Positions 7,557 to 14,602 of a stretch of 18,077 bases of DNA are shown in pieces. The notes below the pieces were generated by a model that saw only the letters and a list, made by a program, of their open reading frames with translations, did not search any database and had not been told where the DNA came from. The first letter of the stretch is position 1. Each line of letters opens with the position of its first letter. Source of the stretch: Acinetobacter sp. Lineage in GTDB: Bacteria; Pseudomonadota; Gammaproteobacteria; Pseudomonadales; Moraxellaceae. The DNA lies in contig JASLHF010000263.1 in NCBI GenBank assembly GCA_030152275.1, positions 1 through 18,077 on the forward strand, written 5' to 3'. Made by a program: the position numbers and the translations under genes.

Positions 7557-7654
7557 TTTATCGCAATTAATTATTGTCGCATCATAGAGAAAAAGTTGAT
7601 AAGTAGCTACACTTAGCACTTTAAAAACTCAGCCTGTATTAGAATTTATCGCAA
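7557..7654. repeat. 10-bp direct repeat bracketing the divergent lptD/amgK region
   Basis: TTTATCGCAA occurs exactly at 7557-7566 and again at 7645-7654, in the same orientation, with start-to-start distance 88 bp. One copy lies close to the lptD start and the other directly abuts the amgK start codon. This may be a pair of regulator sites or coincidence in AT-rich DNA. I do not recognise it as a known operator. Confidence 0.35.
7596..7625 (+). promoter_or_regulatory. candidate sigma70-type promoter for amgK-murU
   Basis: TTGATA at 7596-7601 resembles a -35 box, and TTTAAA at 7620-7625 (18-bp spacer) is a weak -10 box. It lies in the divergent gap upstream of amgK. A different -10-like TAGAAT at 7640-7645 is only 9 bp from the start codon. 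The evidence is consensus matching only. Confidence 0.3.
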
Positions 7655-8668
7655 ATGAATACACAACGTGAACAATCGATACAATCATGGATTGCATCTG
7701 TACTCGGTTCAGATCAATTTGAAACTCATTTTTTAGCAGGCGATGCAAGCTTCCGTCGTTATGCACGAATCAAATTGAATAATAAAACATTTATGCTGAT
7801 GGATGCACCACCAGAAAAAGAAGATTGTGTGCCTTTTGTGACGATTGATGAATTTTTTGATGCCAATGGTGTGCGTGTGCCGCATATTGTCGCCAAAGAT
7901 TTGAATCAAGGCTTTCTTCTTTTAGAAGATTTTGGTGATGTGCTGCTGTCAACATTGCTGAATGATCAGACCGTAGACGCCCATTATGCGCAAAGCTTTC
8001 AACAGTTGATTCAGCTTCAGTCGATTGCCGGTCAAGGCCACTTCCCAGAATATGCCTACGAAAAGCTGATCTCTGAAATGGAATTGCTGACAGACTGGCT
8101 GCTGCCTTCGCTTCAGATACAGCCAAGTGCTGAAGAATTTGCGCTGATTAAACGCACTTTCGCTATTTTGGCCAATGCTGCTTTGGCGCAGCCGCAAGTC
8201 ATTGTGCACCGTGACTTTCACAGCCGGAACTTGATGGTGCTGGATGGCGAACAGGAACAAGGTGTCATTGATTTTCAGGATGCTGTAATTGGCGCGGATA
8301 CTTATGATCTGATTTCGATTACCCGTGACGCTTATGTGCAGTGGAATCCTGCACGCGTCTACAGCTGGTTCCAAACTTTCTATGATTTATTGCCAGCTGC
8401 CGCGAAAGAAGACCGTGATTTTGATCAATTCAAAAAAGACGCAGATTTGATGGCGATCCAGCGCCATATCAAAATTTTAGGCATTTTTGTAAGGCTGTTT
8501 GAACGTGACGGCAAGTCGGGTTATTTAAAAGACCTGCCGCGCGTGATGTGGTATTTGCTGGAAGAAAGCAAGCCTTATGCAGAATTACAACCGTTTATGC
8601 AGTTTATTCAAGCTAAAGTATTGCCAAAATTTGAAGCCAAATATGGCGCTTATGAGGTTGCAGCATAA
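7655..8668 (+). CDS. amgK: N-acetylmuramate/N-acetylglucosamine anomeric kinase AmgK
   Basis: AmgK phosphorylates the anomeric hydroxyl of free MurNAc (and GlcNAc), giving the sugar-1-phosphate used in cytoplasmic peptidoglycan recycling. The protein is 337 aa with an aminoglycoside-phosphotransferase-like fold. The Brenner-type catalytic motif HRDFHSRN has Asp187 and Asn192, and the metal-binding DFQD motif has Asp206. The stop overlaps the murU start as TAATG, and that pairing is the main reason for choosing AmgK over a generic phosphotransferase. The same pair lies divergent from lptD in Pseudomonas. No Shine-Dalgarno match is visible before the ATG; the bases upstream are TTTATCGCAA. The known pathway bypasses de novo UDP-MurNAc synthesis and so lowers sensitivity to fosfomycin. 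That the enzyme acts this way here is inferred from homology and context. Confidence 0.93.
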   Translation: MNTQREQSIQSWIASVLGSDQFETHFLAGDASFRRYARIKLNNKTFMLMDAPPEKEDCVPFVTIDEFFDANGVRVPHIVAKDLNQGFLLLEDFGDVLLSTLLNDQTVDAHYAQSFQQLIQLQSIAGQGHFPEYAYEKLISEMELLTDWLLPSLQIQPSAEEFALIKRTFAILANAALAQPQVIVHRDFHSRNLMVLDGEQEQGVIDFQDAVIGADTYDLISITRDAYVQWNPARVYSWFQTFYDLLPAAAKEDRDFDQFKKDADLMAIQRHIKILGIFVRLFERDGKSGYLKDLPRVMWYLLEESKPYAELQPFMQFIQAKVLPKFEAKYGAYEVAA

Positions 8669-9360
8669 TGAAAGCGATGATTTTGGCCGCAGGATTGGGT
8701 AATCGAATGCGTCCGCTGACATTGTATAAACCAAAGCCTTTGCTGGAAGTTGGCGGCAAACCTTTAATTGTTTGGCATCTTGAAAAGCTGAAAAAAATTG
8801 GTGTGACTGAAATTATCATCAATTCGGCTTGGCTTGCAGATGTGCTGATTGGCGCATTGGGTGATGGTTCACAGTTTGGTGTAAATATTCACTGGACACG
8901 GGAAGAAGAAGGTTTGGAAACTGCCGGCGGCATTATTAATGCATTGCCGCTGCTGGGCACCGAACCTTTTATTTTAGTCAATGGCGATGTTTGGACGACT
9001 TTCGATTTTGCATCATTGCTGAATGTTCAGTTATCCCATGATGATTTGGCGCATTTGGTTTTTGTGACCAATCCGCCGCAGCATCAAAAAGGTGATTTTA
9101 CGCTCGCTGGCGGCCGGGCTTATACTTTTGAGCAGGATCGTGCAGGCGAGGCGCTCACCTATAGCGGGGTAGCGCTCATCAATCCCAAAATGTTTGATGG
9201 ATTGGAACAAGGCAAACGCCCATTGGCGCCATTATTAAAAGCAGCGATGCTGCAGGAGAAAATTTCTGCAGAAAAAATGCAGGCGGCTTGGGTAGATGTA
9301 GGTACTCCTGAGCGTTTAAGTGCACTAGATCTCCAGATTCGTGAGGGCTTATACGCTTAA
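8668..9360 (+). CDS. murU: N-acetylmuramate-1-phosphate uridylyltransferase MurU
   Basis: MurU couples MurNAc-1-phosphate to UTP to give UDP-MurNAc, which re-enters the Mur ligase pathway. The sequence begins with the classic nucleotidyltransferase signature LAAGLGNRMRPLT (residues 6-18) followed by KPKPLLEVGGKPL. VNGDVW contains the metal-binding Asp. The family's homogeneous GGGI-like region appears as TAGGIINAL. The length of 230 aa fits MurU, which is shorter than GlmU or RmlA. The gene overlaps amgK by one base, and GAGG at 8654-8657 within amgK can serve as its ribosome binding site. Glucose-1-phosphate or mannose-1-phosphate nucleotidyltransferases look similar; the amgK partner decides the call. 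Confidence 0.92.
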   Translation: MKAMILAAGLGNRMRPLTLYKPKPLLEVGGKPLIVWHLEKLKKIGVTEIIINSAWLADVLIGALGDGSQFGVNIHWTREEEGLETAGGIINALPLLGTEPFILVNGDVWTTFDFASLLNVQLSHDDLAHLVFVTNPPQHQKGDFTLAGGRAYTFEQDRAGEALTYSGVALINPKMFDGLEQGKRPLAPLLKAAMLQEKISAEKMQAAWVDVGTPERLSALDLQIREGLYA

Positions 9361-9386
9361 GTGCATATTCGCTAAACACATCCTGC

Positions 9387-9414
9387 TGTGACAGGCAGGA
9401 TAAATCGGTATACT
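9387..9414 (+). promoter_or_regulatory. candidate promoter for the rsmG-parAB run
   Basis: TATACT at 9409-9414 matches the -10 consensus in five of six bases. TGTGAC (9387-9392) or GTGACA (9388-9393) could be the -35 box at a spacing of 16 or 15. It lies in the only sizeable gap (84 bp) between murU and rsmG. The upstream half sits inside a 7-bp inverted repeat (ATCCTGC 9380-9386, GCAGGAT 9395-9401), which might bind a regulator. The evidence is consensus matching only. Confidence 0.35.
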
Positions 9415-9444
9415 TCCAACTAACATTTTCGAGACGTTATTGTA

Positions 9445-10077
9445 ATGCACACGTTTTTTAAAGATCTCAAGCAAGGCAGTCAAGCAATGGGTTTAGACCT
9501 GAGCGATGAAGCGCTGAATTTGTTGCTGAAGTATCAGGATGCGCTGGTGCTTTGGAATAAGGCCTACAATTTGACTGCGATCCGCGATCCGAAAGAAATG
9601 CTGGTCAAGCATCTATTGGACAGTTTGAGTATTTTAAAAGACTTGCCTCAAGGCCGTCTTTTGGATATCGGCACAGGCGGCGGCATGCCGGGCATGATTA
9701 TTGCGTTATGCCAGCCTGAGCGCCAATGTGTATTGTTAGATTCAAACGGAAAGAAAATCCGTTTTTTGAAGCAGTTTATTGCTGATTTAAAACTAAAAAA
9801 TGTGATTGCTGTGCAAACGCGTGTTGAAAATGAAGACAGCATTAACGAGCTGGGTAAATTTGATGTCATTACCAGCCGCGCCTTTGCTTCTTTAACAGAC
9901 TTTATTAATGCATCTGTTCCTTTTATGCATGAACAAAGTGTGATTGCCTCAATGAAAGGCTTGATTCCAAGTGAAGAAATTGAAGCATTTAAAGATCAAT
10001 TCAGCTGCGATATTATCGAGCTAAAAGTGCCGCGGTTAGATGAACAGCGCCATTTGCTATTGCTGAAACGTATTTAA
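9445..10077 (+). CDS. rsmG: 16S rRNA (guanine-527-N7)-methyltransferase RsmG (GidB)
   Basis: RsmG methylates N7 of G527 in 16S rRNA using S-adenosylmethionine; loss gives low-level streptomycin resistance in several bacteria. The family motif NLTAIRDPKEMLVKHLLDSL at residues 42-61 is followed by the SAM-binding loop LLDIGTGGGMPG (72-83). ITSRAFASL, near residue 141, is typical of the fold. The length of 210 aa is normal. It sits directly before parA and parB, the common gidB-parA-parB arrangement, but mnmG (gidA) is not upstream here: murU is. The ribosome binding site is weak. Confidence 0.95.
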   Translation: MHTFFKDLKQGSQAMGLDLSDEALNLLLKYQDALVLWNKAYNLTAIRDPKEMLVKHLLDSLSILKDLPQGRLLDIGTGGGMPGMIIALCQPERQCVLLDSNGKKIRFLKQFIADLKLKNVIAVQTRVENEDSINELGKFDVITSRAFASLTDFINASVPFMHEQSVIASMKGLIPSEEIEAFKDQFSCDIIELKVPRLDEQRHLLLLKRI

Positions 10078-10101
10078 TTATTTCTAAGGATTGGGGTTAC
10101 C

Positions 10102-10884
10102 ATGGCACAAATTATTGCGATTGCGAACCAGAAAGGTGGTGTCGGTAAAACTACAACCGCAGTAAATTTGGCAGCATCTTTGGCTGTGCTGAAAAAGCGT
10201 GTCTTGCTGGTGGATATGGATTCACAGGGCAATGCGACAATGGGTTCAGGCATTCAGAAAAATGAACTATTGTATTCGGTAACTGATGTGCTGCTGGGTG
10301 AGATGCCGATTGAAACCGCAATAACCCGCGCTGAAGTTGGCTATAAAGTGCTGGGCGCAAACCGTGATTTGGCGGGTGTCGAACTGGCGATTACAGAGCA
10401 GGATGGCCGTGAATTTATCCTGCGCGATGCGCTCCAGCAAATTGAAGATAAATTTGACTATATTATTGTGGACTGTGCGCCAAGCCTTAGCTTGATTACA
10501 GTGAATGCATTAGCTGCTGTGGATGGTGTGCTGATTCCTATGCAATGCGAATACTATGCGCTGGAAGGGTTGGCGGATTTAACCCAAACTATTGACCGCA
10601 TTCAGCAGGCGCTGAATCCTGATCTTCAGATTATCGGTGTGCTGAGAACGATGTTTGATGCGCGCAATGCTTTGACGCGCGATGTATCTGCGGAGCTGGA
10701 ACAGTATTTTGGCAAAAAATTGTACGATACCGTTATTCCGCGTAATGTGCGTTTAGCAGAAGCGCCGGCGCATGGCTTGCCGGTCATTTATTTTGAAAAA
10801 AGTTCAAAAGGTGCAGTTGCCTATCTAAATTTAGCAGCTGAGATGTTAAAAAAAAGCAAAGTGAAAAAAGGAAGTAAAGCATGA
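10102..10884 (+). CDS. parA: chromosome partitioning ATPase ParA (Soj)
   Basis: ParA is a Walker-type ATPase that binds DNA non-specifically and, driven by ParB-parS, helps separate the replicated origins. The deviant Walker A KGGVGKTTT, with signature Lys11 and Lys16, begins at residue 11. LLVDMDSQGN is at 35-44, and YIIVDCAPSL, near residue 119, is the Walker B region. At 260 aa it lacks the extra N-terminal helix-turn-helix of plasmid type Ia ParA, so it is the chromosomal Soj type. GGGG at 10093-10096 precedes the ATG. The stop overlaps parB as ATGA. Confidence 0.96.
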   Translation: MAQIIAIANQKGGVGKTTTAVNLAASLAVLKKRVLLVDMDSQGNATMGSGIQKNELLYSVTDVLLGEMPIETAITRAEVGYKVLGANRDLAGVELAITEQDGREFILRDALQQIEDKFDYIIVDCAPSLSLITVNALAAVDGVLIPMQCEYYALEGLADLTQTIDRIQQALNPDLQIIGVLRTMFDARNALTRDVSAELEQYFGKKLYDTVIPRNVRLAEAPAHGLPVIYFEKSSKGAVAYLNLAAEMLKKSKVKKGSKA

Positions 10885-11768
10885 CCATAAAAAAACGCGG
10901 ATTAGCTAAAGGCCGTGGTTTGGATGCCTTACTTGGATCAATCCAAAAAGAAAAACTGCAGCTGGAAGCACAAGCTTTAGATCATGGTCAGCTAAAACAG
11001 ATCGATGTACATTTGCTGCAGCGCGGTGAATATCAGCCGCGCCGCTTTATCAATGAGCAAGACTTACAAGAGTTGGCGGCATCTATTGAAAAGCATGGCG
11101 TCATGCAGCCGATTGTGATTCGTCCGATTGATGACGAAAAGCATCCTTATGAAATTATTGCAGGTGAGCGCCGCTGGCGCGCTGCTCAGTTGGCTGGGTT
11201 GACAGAAGTTCCAGCGATTGTGCGTGATTTGAGTGATCAAGTGGCCATTGCCTTAGCGCTGATTGAAAACATTCAGCGTCAGGACTTAAATCCAATAGAT
11301 CAAGCAATGGCGCTGCAGCGTTTTCATGAAGAATTTGGCTTGAGCCATCAGGAAATCGCAGATACGGTGGGCAAGGCGCGTACCACAGTCAGCAACTTAT
11401 TGCGTTTATTGAGCTTAGAAGAAGCAGTAAAAGATTTTATGCAGCAAGGTCTGCTGGATATGGGGCATGCCCGCGCGATCTTAACGCTTAAAGCTAAAGA
11501 TCAGCTGAAAGTTGCAGAATGGGTGATTGAAAAAAGTTTATCCGTTCGTCAAACCGAGCAGCTGGTACGCGAAATGAATACTCCGAAACAAGCTAAGGAA
11601 AAGCAAGCGGTGTCTTCAGATATTCAGCAGCTGTCCCAGCGCCTGTCAGACCGTTTTGGCGCAGATGTCAAAATTGACCATAACAAGCAAGGGAAAGGCA
11701 AACTGGTCATCAATTATCATTCGCTGGAAGAGCTGGATGGTATTTTGAATATTTGTTTAGCTGATTAA
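10881..11768 (+). CDS. parB: chromosome partitioning protein ParB (Spo0J)
   Basis: ParB is a CTP-dependent clamp that loads at parS sites, spreads along DNA and stimulates ParA. The N-terminus has the usual GLAKGRGLDALLG peptide. The CTPase domain shows GEYQPRR at 49-55, GERRWRA at 95-101 and ENIQRQDLNP at 129-138, the motifs for CTP binding and hydrolysis. The helix-turn-helix follows at about 155-175 (SHQEIADTVGKARTTVSNLL), and a C-terminal dimerisation segment ends at 295. A strong AGGAAG at 10869-10874 precedes the start, which overlaps the parA stop by four bases. I found no parS palindrome in this window. Confidence 0.96.
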   Translation: MTIKKRGLAKGRGLDALLGSIQKEKLQLEAQALDHGQLKQIDVHLLQRGEYQPRRFINEQDLQELAASIEKHGVMQPIVIRPIDDEKHPYEIIAGERRWRAAQLAGLTEVPAIVRDLSDQVAIALALIENIQRQDLNPIDQAMALQRFHEEFGLSHQEIADTVGKARTTVSNLLRLLSLEEAVKDFMQQGLLDMGHARAILTLKAKDQLKVAEWVIEKSLSVRQTEQLVREMNTPKQAKEKQAVSSDIQQLSQRLSDRFGADVKIDHNKQGKGKLVINYHSLEELDGILNICLAD

Positions 11769-11799
11769 TTTTAAAATTTGATTTATTGGGGAAAATCTA

Positions 11800-12441
11800 A
11801 TGTGGGAATTAGTCAAAGCCGGCGGTTGGCTCATGGTGCCTTTAGTGCTGTGTTCCATTTTTACCGTGGCGATTTCAATTGAACGCTTTATCCGTTTAAA
11901 AAAATCCATGGTGCTGCCGGCTGCGCTTTTAATGGGGCCGAATCAGACGGCTGCCGGCGCAATGCAGCAGCTCAAGCAAAATACTGCATTGCAGGGCACG
12001 ACGCTGGGACGTATTTTTAGTGCAGGCTGGCGCAGCAAAAGCCAAGGCGAAAAATTTGCCGGTGCGCAAATGGAAGTGGCTGCTTCGAATGAAATAGGCT
12101 ATTTAGAAAAAAATATCAACTTTTTGGGTACGCTTAGCGCAGTTGCTCCGCTGCTCGGTTTGCTGGGTACCGTACTGGGGATTATTGAATCTTTTTTAAT
12201 GATCGATGTTGGCACCAATAGTGATCCTGTTTTGATGATGCCGGGTATTTCTAAAGCGCTGATTACGACAGCTGCCGGTATGTTTATTGCAATTCCCGCA
12301 TTATTTGCGCACCGCTATTTTCAGCGTTTGGTGCAGGAATACATTGCAGAGCTGGAACAGCAGTCGACATTATTTCATGCCGCGCTGTTTTTTCAGAAAG
12401 CAGCCGATGAAGAACCAGAAGACTTGCAGCAAGCAAGCTGA
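11800..12441 (+). CDS. exbB: ExbB/TolQ/MotA-family proton channel subunit
   Basis: This is an inner-membrane protein of the family that, with an ExbD/TolR partner, turns the proton motive force into mechanical work at the envelope. Three membrane segments are visible: about residues 10-28 (WLMVPLVLCSIFTVAIS), a long one in about 105-130 (LGTLSAVAPLLGLLGTVLGI) and one at about 150-170 (ALITTAAGMFIAIPALF). A cytoplasmic loop separates the first two. The length of 213 aa is usual for the ExbB-like members placed before lipid A genes. GGGGA at 11788-11792 is a good ribosome binding site. exbD follows after 9 bp. No tonB or tolA is nearby, so the energised partner is unknown. The exbB symbol follows convention, not proof of TonB coupling. 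Confidence 0.88.
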   Translation: MWELVKAGGWLMVPLVLCSIFTVAISIERFIRLKKSMVLPAALLMGPNQTAAGAMQQLKQNTALQGTTLGRIFSAGWRSKSQGEKFAGAQMEVAASNEIGYLEKNINFLGTLSAVAPLLGLLGTVLGIIESFLMIDVGTNSDPVLMMPGISKALITTAAGMFIAIPALFAHRYFQRLVQEYIAELEQQSTLFHAALFFQKAADEEPEDLQQAS

Positions 12442-12450
12442 GGCCGCATT

Positions 12451-12873
12451 ATGAAATTTAAGCGCAGGCAAGTTGAAGATATTCATATTAATTTAACGCC
12501 AATGATTGACTGCTTATTGTTTATTTTGGTGTTTTTGCTTTTGTCTACAACATTTAACCAGTTAAGCCGTATGAATCTGACCTTGCCGGATGCGCAAGGG
12601 GTGCCGCCTAAACAGTTTGATCATAAAATTGAGGTTGTTGTGGATGCGACTGGACATTATTCTGTAAATGGTCAGTCTGTTTCGAGTAAAGAAGCGGCAG
12701 ATTTAAATACCGCAATTAAACAGATTTCAAATGACCGCCGTGATTTAATGTTTGTTATCGCTGCGGATGCGAAAGCAGCTCATCAGGATGTCATCCGCGT
12801 GATGGATGTTGCCGGCCAGCTTGGCTTTGTAAATGTAAATATCAGTACCAAAGTACCGACTCGAGGTTATTAG
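12451..12873 (+). CDS. exbD: ExbD/TolR-family proton channel subunit
   Basis: A small bitopic inner-membrane protein of 140 aa. A short cytoplasmic N-terminus is followed by one membrane helix (about residues 17-36) and a periplasmic ExbD/TolR-type domain. The essential proton-carrying Asp of the family is Asp20 in NLTPMIDCLLFILV. It should form a complex with the ExbB-like product just upstream. Its ribosome binding site GAGG (12440-12443) overlaps the exbB stop. Its TAG stop shares its G with the GTG start of msbA, so the three genes are probably translated as a coupled set. The partner in the periplasm is unknown. Confidence 0.9.
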   Translation: MKFKRRQVEDIHINLTPMIDCLLFILVFLLLSTTFNQLSRMNLTLPDAQGVPPKQFDHKIEVVVDATGHYSVNGQSVSSKEAADLNTAIKQISNDRRDLMFVIAADAKAAHQDVIRVMDVAGQLGFVNVNISTKVPTRGY

Positions 12874-12875
12874 TG
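12863..12875 (+). promoter_or_regulatory. ribosome binding site and GTG start of msbA, embedded in exbD
   Basis: GAGG at 12863-12866 lies 6 bases before GTG at 12873-12875. The GTG shares its first base with the exbD stop (TAGTG). No ATG is better placed, and the protein that follows starts as MsbA should, so GTG is the start. Confidence 0.75.
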
Positions 12876-14600
12876 AAGCACGATTTCAAGGTCTATTTGC
12901 GCCTGTTAAGTTATTTAAAACCTTTTTGGGGCTTGGCAATATTTGTCGTGATTGGCTTTGCAATCAATGCTGCAACCGAAGTTTCGGTTGCAAAACTGCT
13001 TGAACGTATTATTAATGCCATTCAGGCGCGTGACCGCAGCTTTACTTCGCTGTTCCCGATATTGGTTATTATGCTGATGTTTTTCCGGGGGTTGGGTACA
13101 TTTATCGGTGGTTACTATACTGCTGTAATTTCACGGAATTTAATTTTTAATATCCGGCAGGAAGTGTTCGCAAAACTCATGCGTTTGCCTTCACAATATT
13201 ATTTAGATAATTCCAGCGGTCATATTACCGCGAAACTTATGTATAACGTTGAGCAATTGACGGCAGCCTCGACTGAGTCGCTCAGAACCATTTTGCAGCA
13301 AGGTTTAATTACTGCCGGCTTAATTGGTTATTTGGTTTACAGCAACTGGCGCTTAACTGCAATCATCCTGATTTTTGCTCCGCTCATTGGCCTATTAATC
13401 CGCAAAGCTTCAAAACGCATGCGTAAACTGTCAAGTCAGGTGCAAGACACCATGGGTGATGTGAACCATGTAGTGCAGGAAACGGTGAATGGCAATGTTG
13501 TGGTAAAAGGCTTTGCTGGTCAAGAATATGAGCAAAAACGCTTTTATAACAGCTCGATGGAAAACCTGCGCCGCGGCATGAAAATGGTGGTGGTGCAGCA
13601 GCTGAATAGTCCTGTAGTACAGCTGATCATGTCGATCCCGCTGGCAATTGTCATGTATATCGCGCTGCGGCCGGAAATTATGCAGGATACATCTGCTGGC
13701 CAATTTGTAGCGTACATCACTGCTGCCGGTATGTTGAGCAAGCCGATTAAAGCACTGACTGATGTGAATGAAAAAATTCAGCGCGGCATGGCAGCAGCGC
13801 ATTCAGTATTTGAACTGCTGGATATGCCGGAAGAAAAAAATACAGGCAGATTGACACCTAACCTAAAAGGTAATGTTGACTTTAAAAATGTCAATTTGGT
13901 TTATTCGGATGGTTTTCATGCGCTGCATGATTTCAACTTAAGTGTAAAAGAAGGTGAAACAGTCGCTTTGGTTGGCCGTTCAGGTGCGGGCAAAACTTCT
14001 TTAGTCAATTTACTGTTGCGCTATCAGGAAATTAGCTCTGGTCAGCTGTTGCTGGATCAGATGGATATTCATGATATTGAAATTGGCAGCCTGCGTAAGC
14101 AAATTTCAATGGTTAATCAGCAAGTGGTGCTGTTTAACCGGACTGTGCGTGAAAATATTGCATACGGCCAGTTGGAAAATGCTACAGATGAGCAAGTGAT
14201 TGCAGCTGCAAAAGCAGCTTATGCCCACGATTTTATTATGAATTTACCGCTAGGGTATGATACGCCTTTGGGTGCGCAGGGCTTAAATCTGTCAGGCGGT
14301 CAGCGCCAGCGTATTGCCATTGCCCGCGCTATTTTAAAAGATGCTCCAATTTTAATTCTGGACGAAGCGACCAGTGCGCTAGATAATGAATCTGAATATT
14401 TTATTCAACAGGCTTTTGACGCAGCGATGCGCAACCGAACCACGATTGTGATCGCTCACCGCCTATCAACCATTGAAAATGCAGACCGCATTGTGGTGAT
14501 GGATAAAGGCCGTATTGTAGAGCAAGGTTCGCATGCAGAGTTGCTTGAAAAACGCGGTGCGTATTTTCAGCTGCATCAGCGGAATTTTGAGGATCAGTAA
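12873..14600 (+). CDS. msbA: lipid A export ATP-binding/permease MsbA
   Basis: MsbA is a homodimeric ABC exporter that flips core-lipid A from the inner to the outer leaflet of the inner membrane. The N-terminal half is a six-helix transmembrane domain (about residues 15-310). The nucleotide-binding domain has Walker A GRSGAGKT at 368-375, signature LSGGQ at 473-477, Walker B ILILDE ending D497/E498, and the H-loop His529 in IAHRLST. The length of 575 aa matches MsbA. lpxK and kdsB follow, which supports lipid A over a drug exporter of the same fold. Translation starts at GTG overlapping exbD. Note the neighbouring exbB-exbD-msbA order. Confidence 0.95.
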   Translation: MKHDFKVYLRLLSYLKPFWGLAIFVVIGFAINAATEVSVAKLLERIINAIQARDRSFTSLFPILVIMLMFFRGLGTFIGGYYTAVISRNLIFNIRQEVFAKLMRLPSQYYLDNSSGHITAKLMYNVEQLTAASTESLRTILQQGLITAGLIGYLVYSNWRLTAIILIFAPLIGLLIRKASKRMRKLSSQVQDTMGDVNHVVQETVNGNVVVKGFAGQEYEQKRFYNSSMENLRRGMKMVVVQQLNSPVVQLIMSIPLAIVMYIALRPEIMQDTSAGQFVAYITAAGMLSKPIKALTDVNEKIQRGMAAAHSVFELLDMPEEKNTGRLTPNLKGNVDFKNVNLVYSDGFHALHDFNLSVKEGETVALVGRSGAGKTSLVNLLLRYQEISSGQLLLDQMDIHDIEIGSLRKQISMVNQQVVLFNRTVRENIAYGQLENATDEQVIAAAKAAYAHDFIMNLPLGYDTPLGAQGLNLSGGQRQRIAIARAILKDAPILILDEATSALDNESEYFIQQAFDAAMRNRTTIVIAHRLSTIENADRIVVMDKGRIVEQGSHAELLEKRGAYFQLHQRNFEDQ

Positions 14601-14602
14601 GC

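Noticed and set aside
9380..9401. Inverted repeat ATCCTGC/GCAGGAT after murU as an intrinsic terminator.
   Set aside because: The stem is only 7 bp and no T-run follows on either strand. It is kept only as a possible regulatory palindrome in the promoter note.
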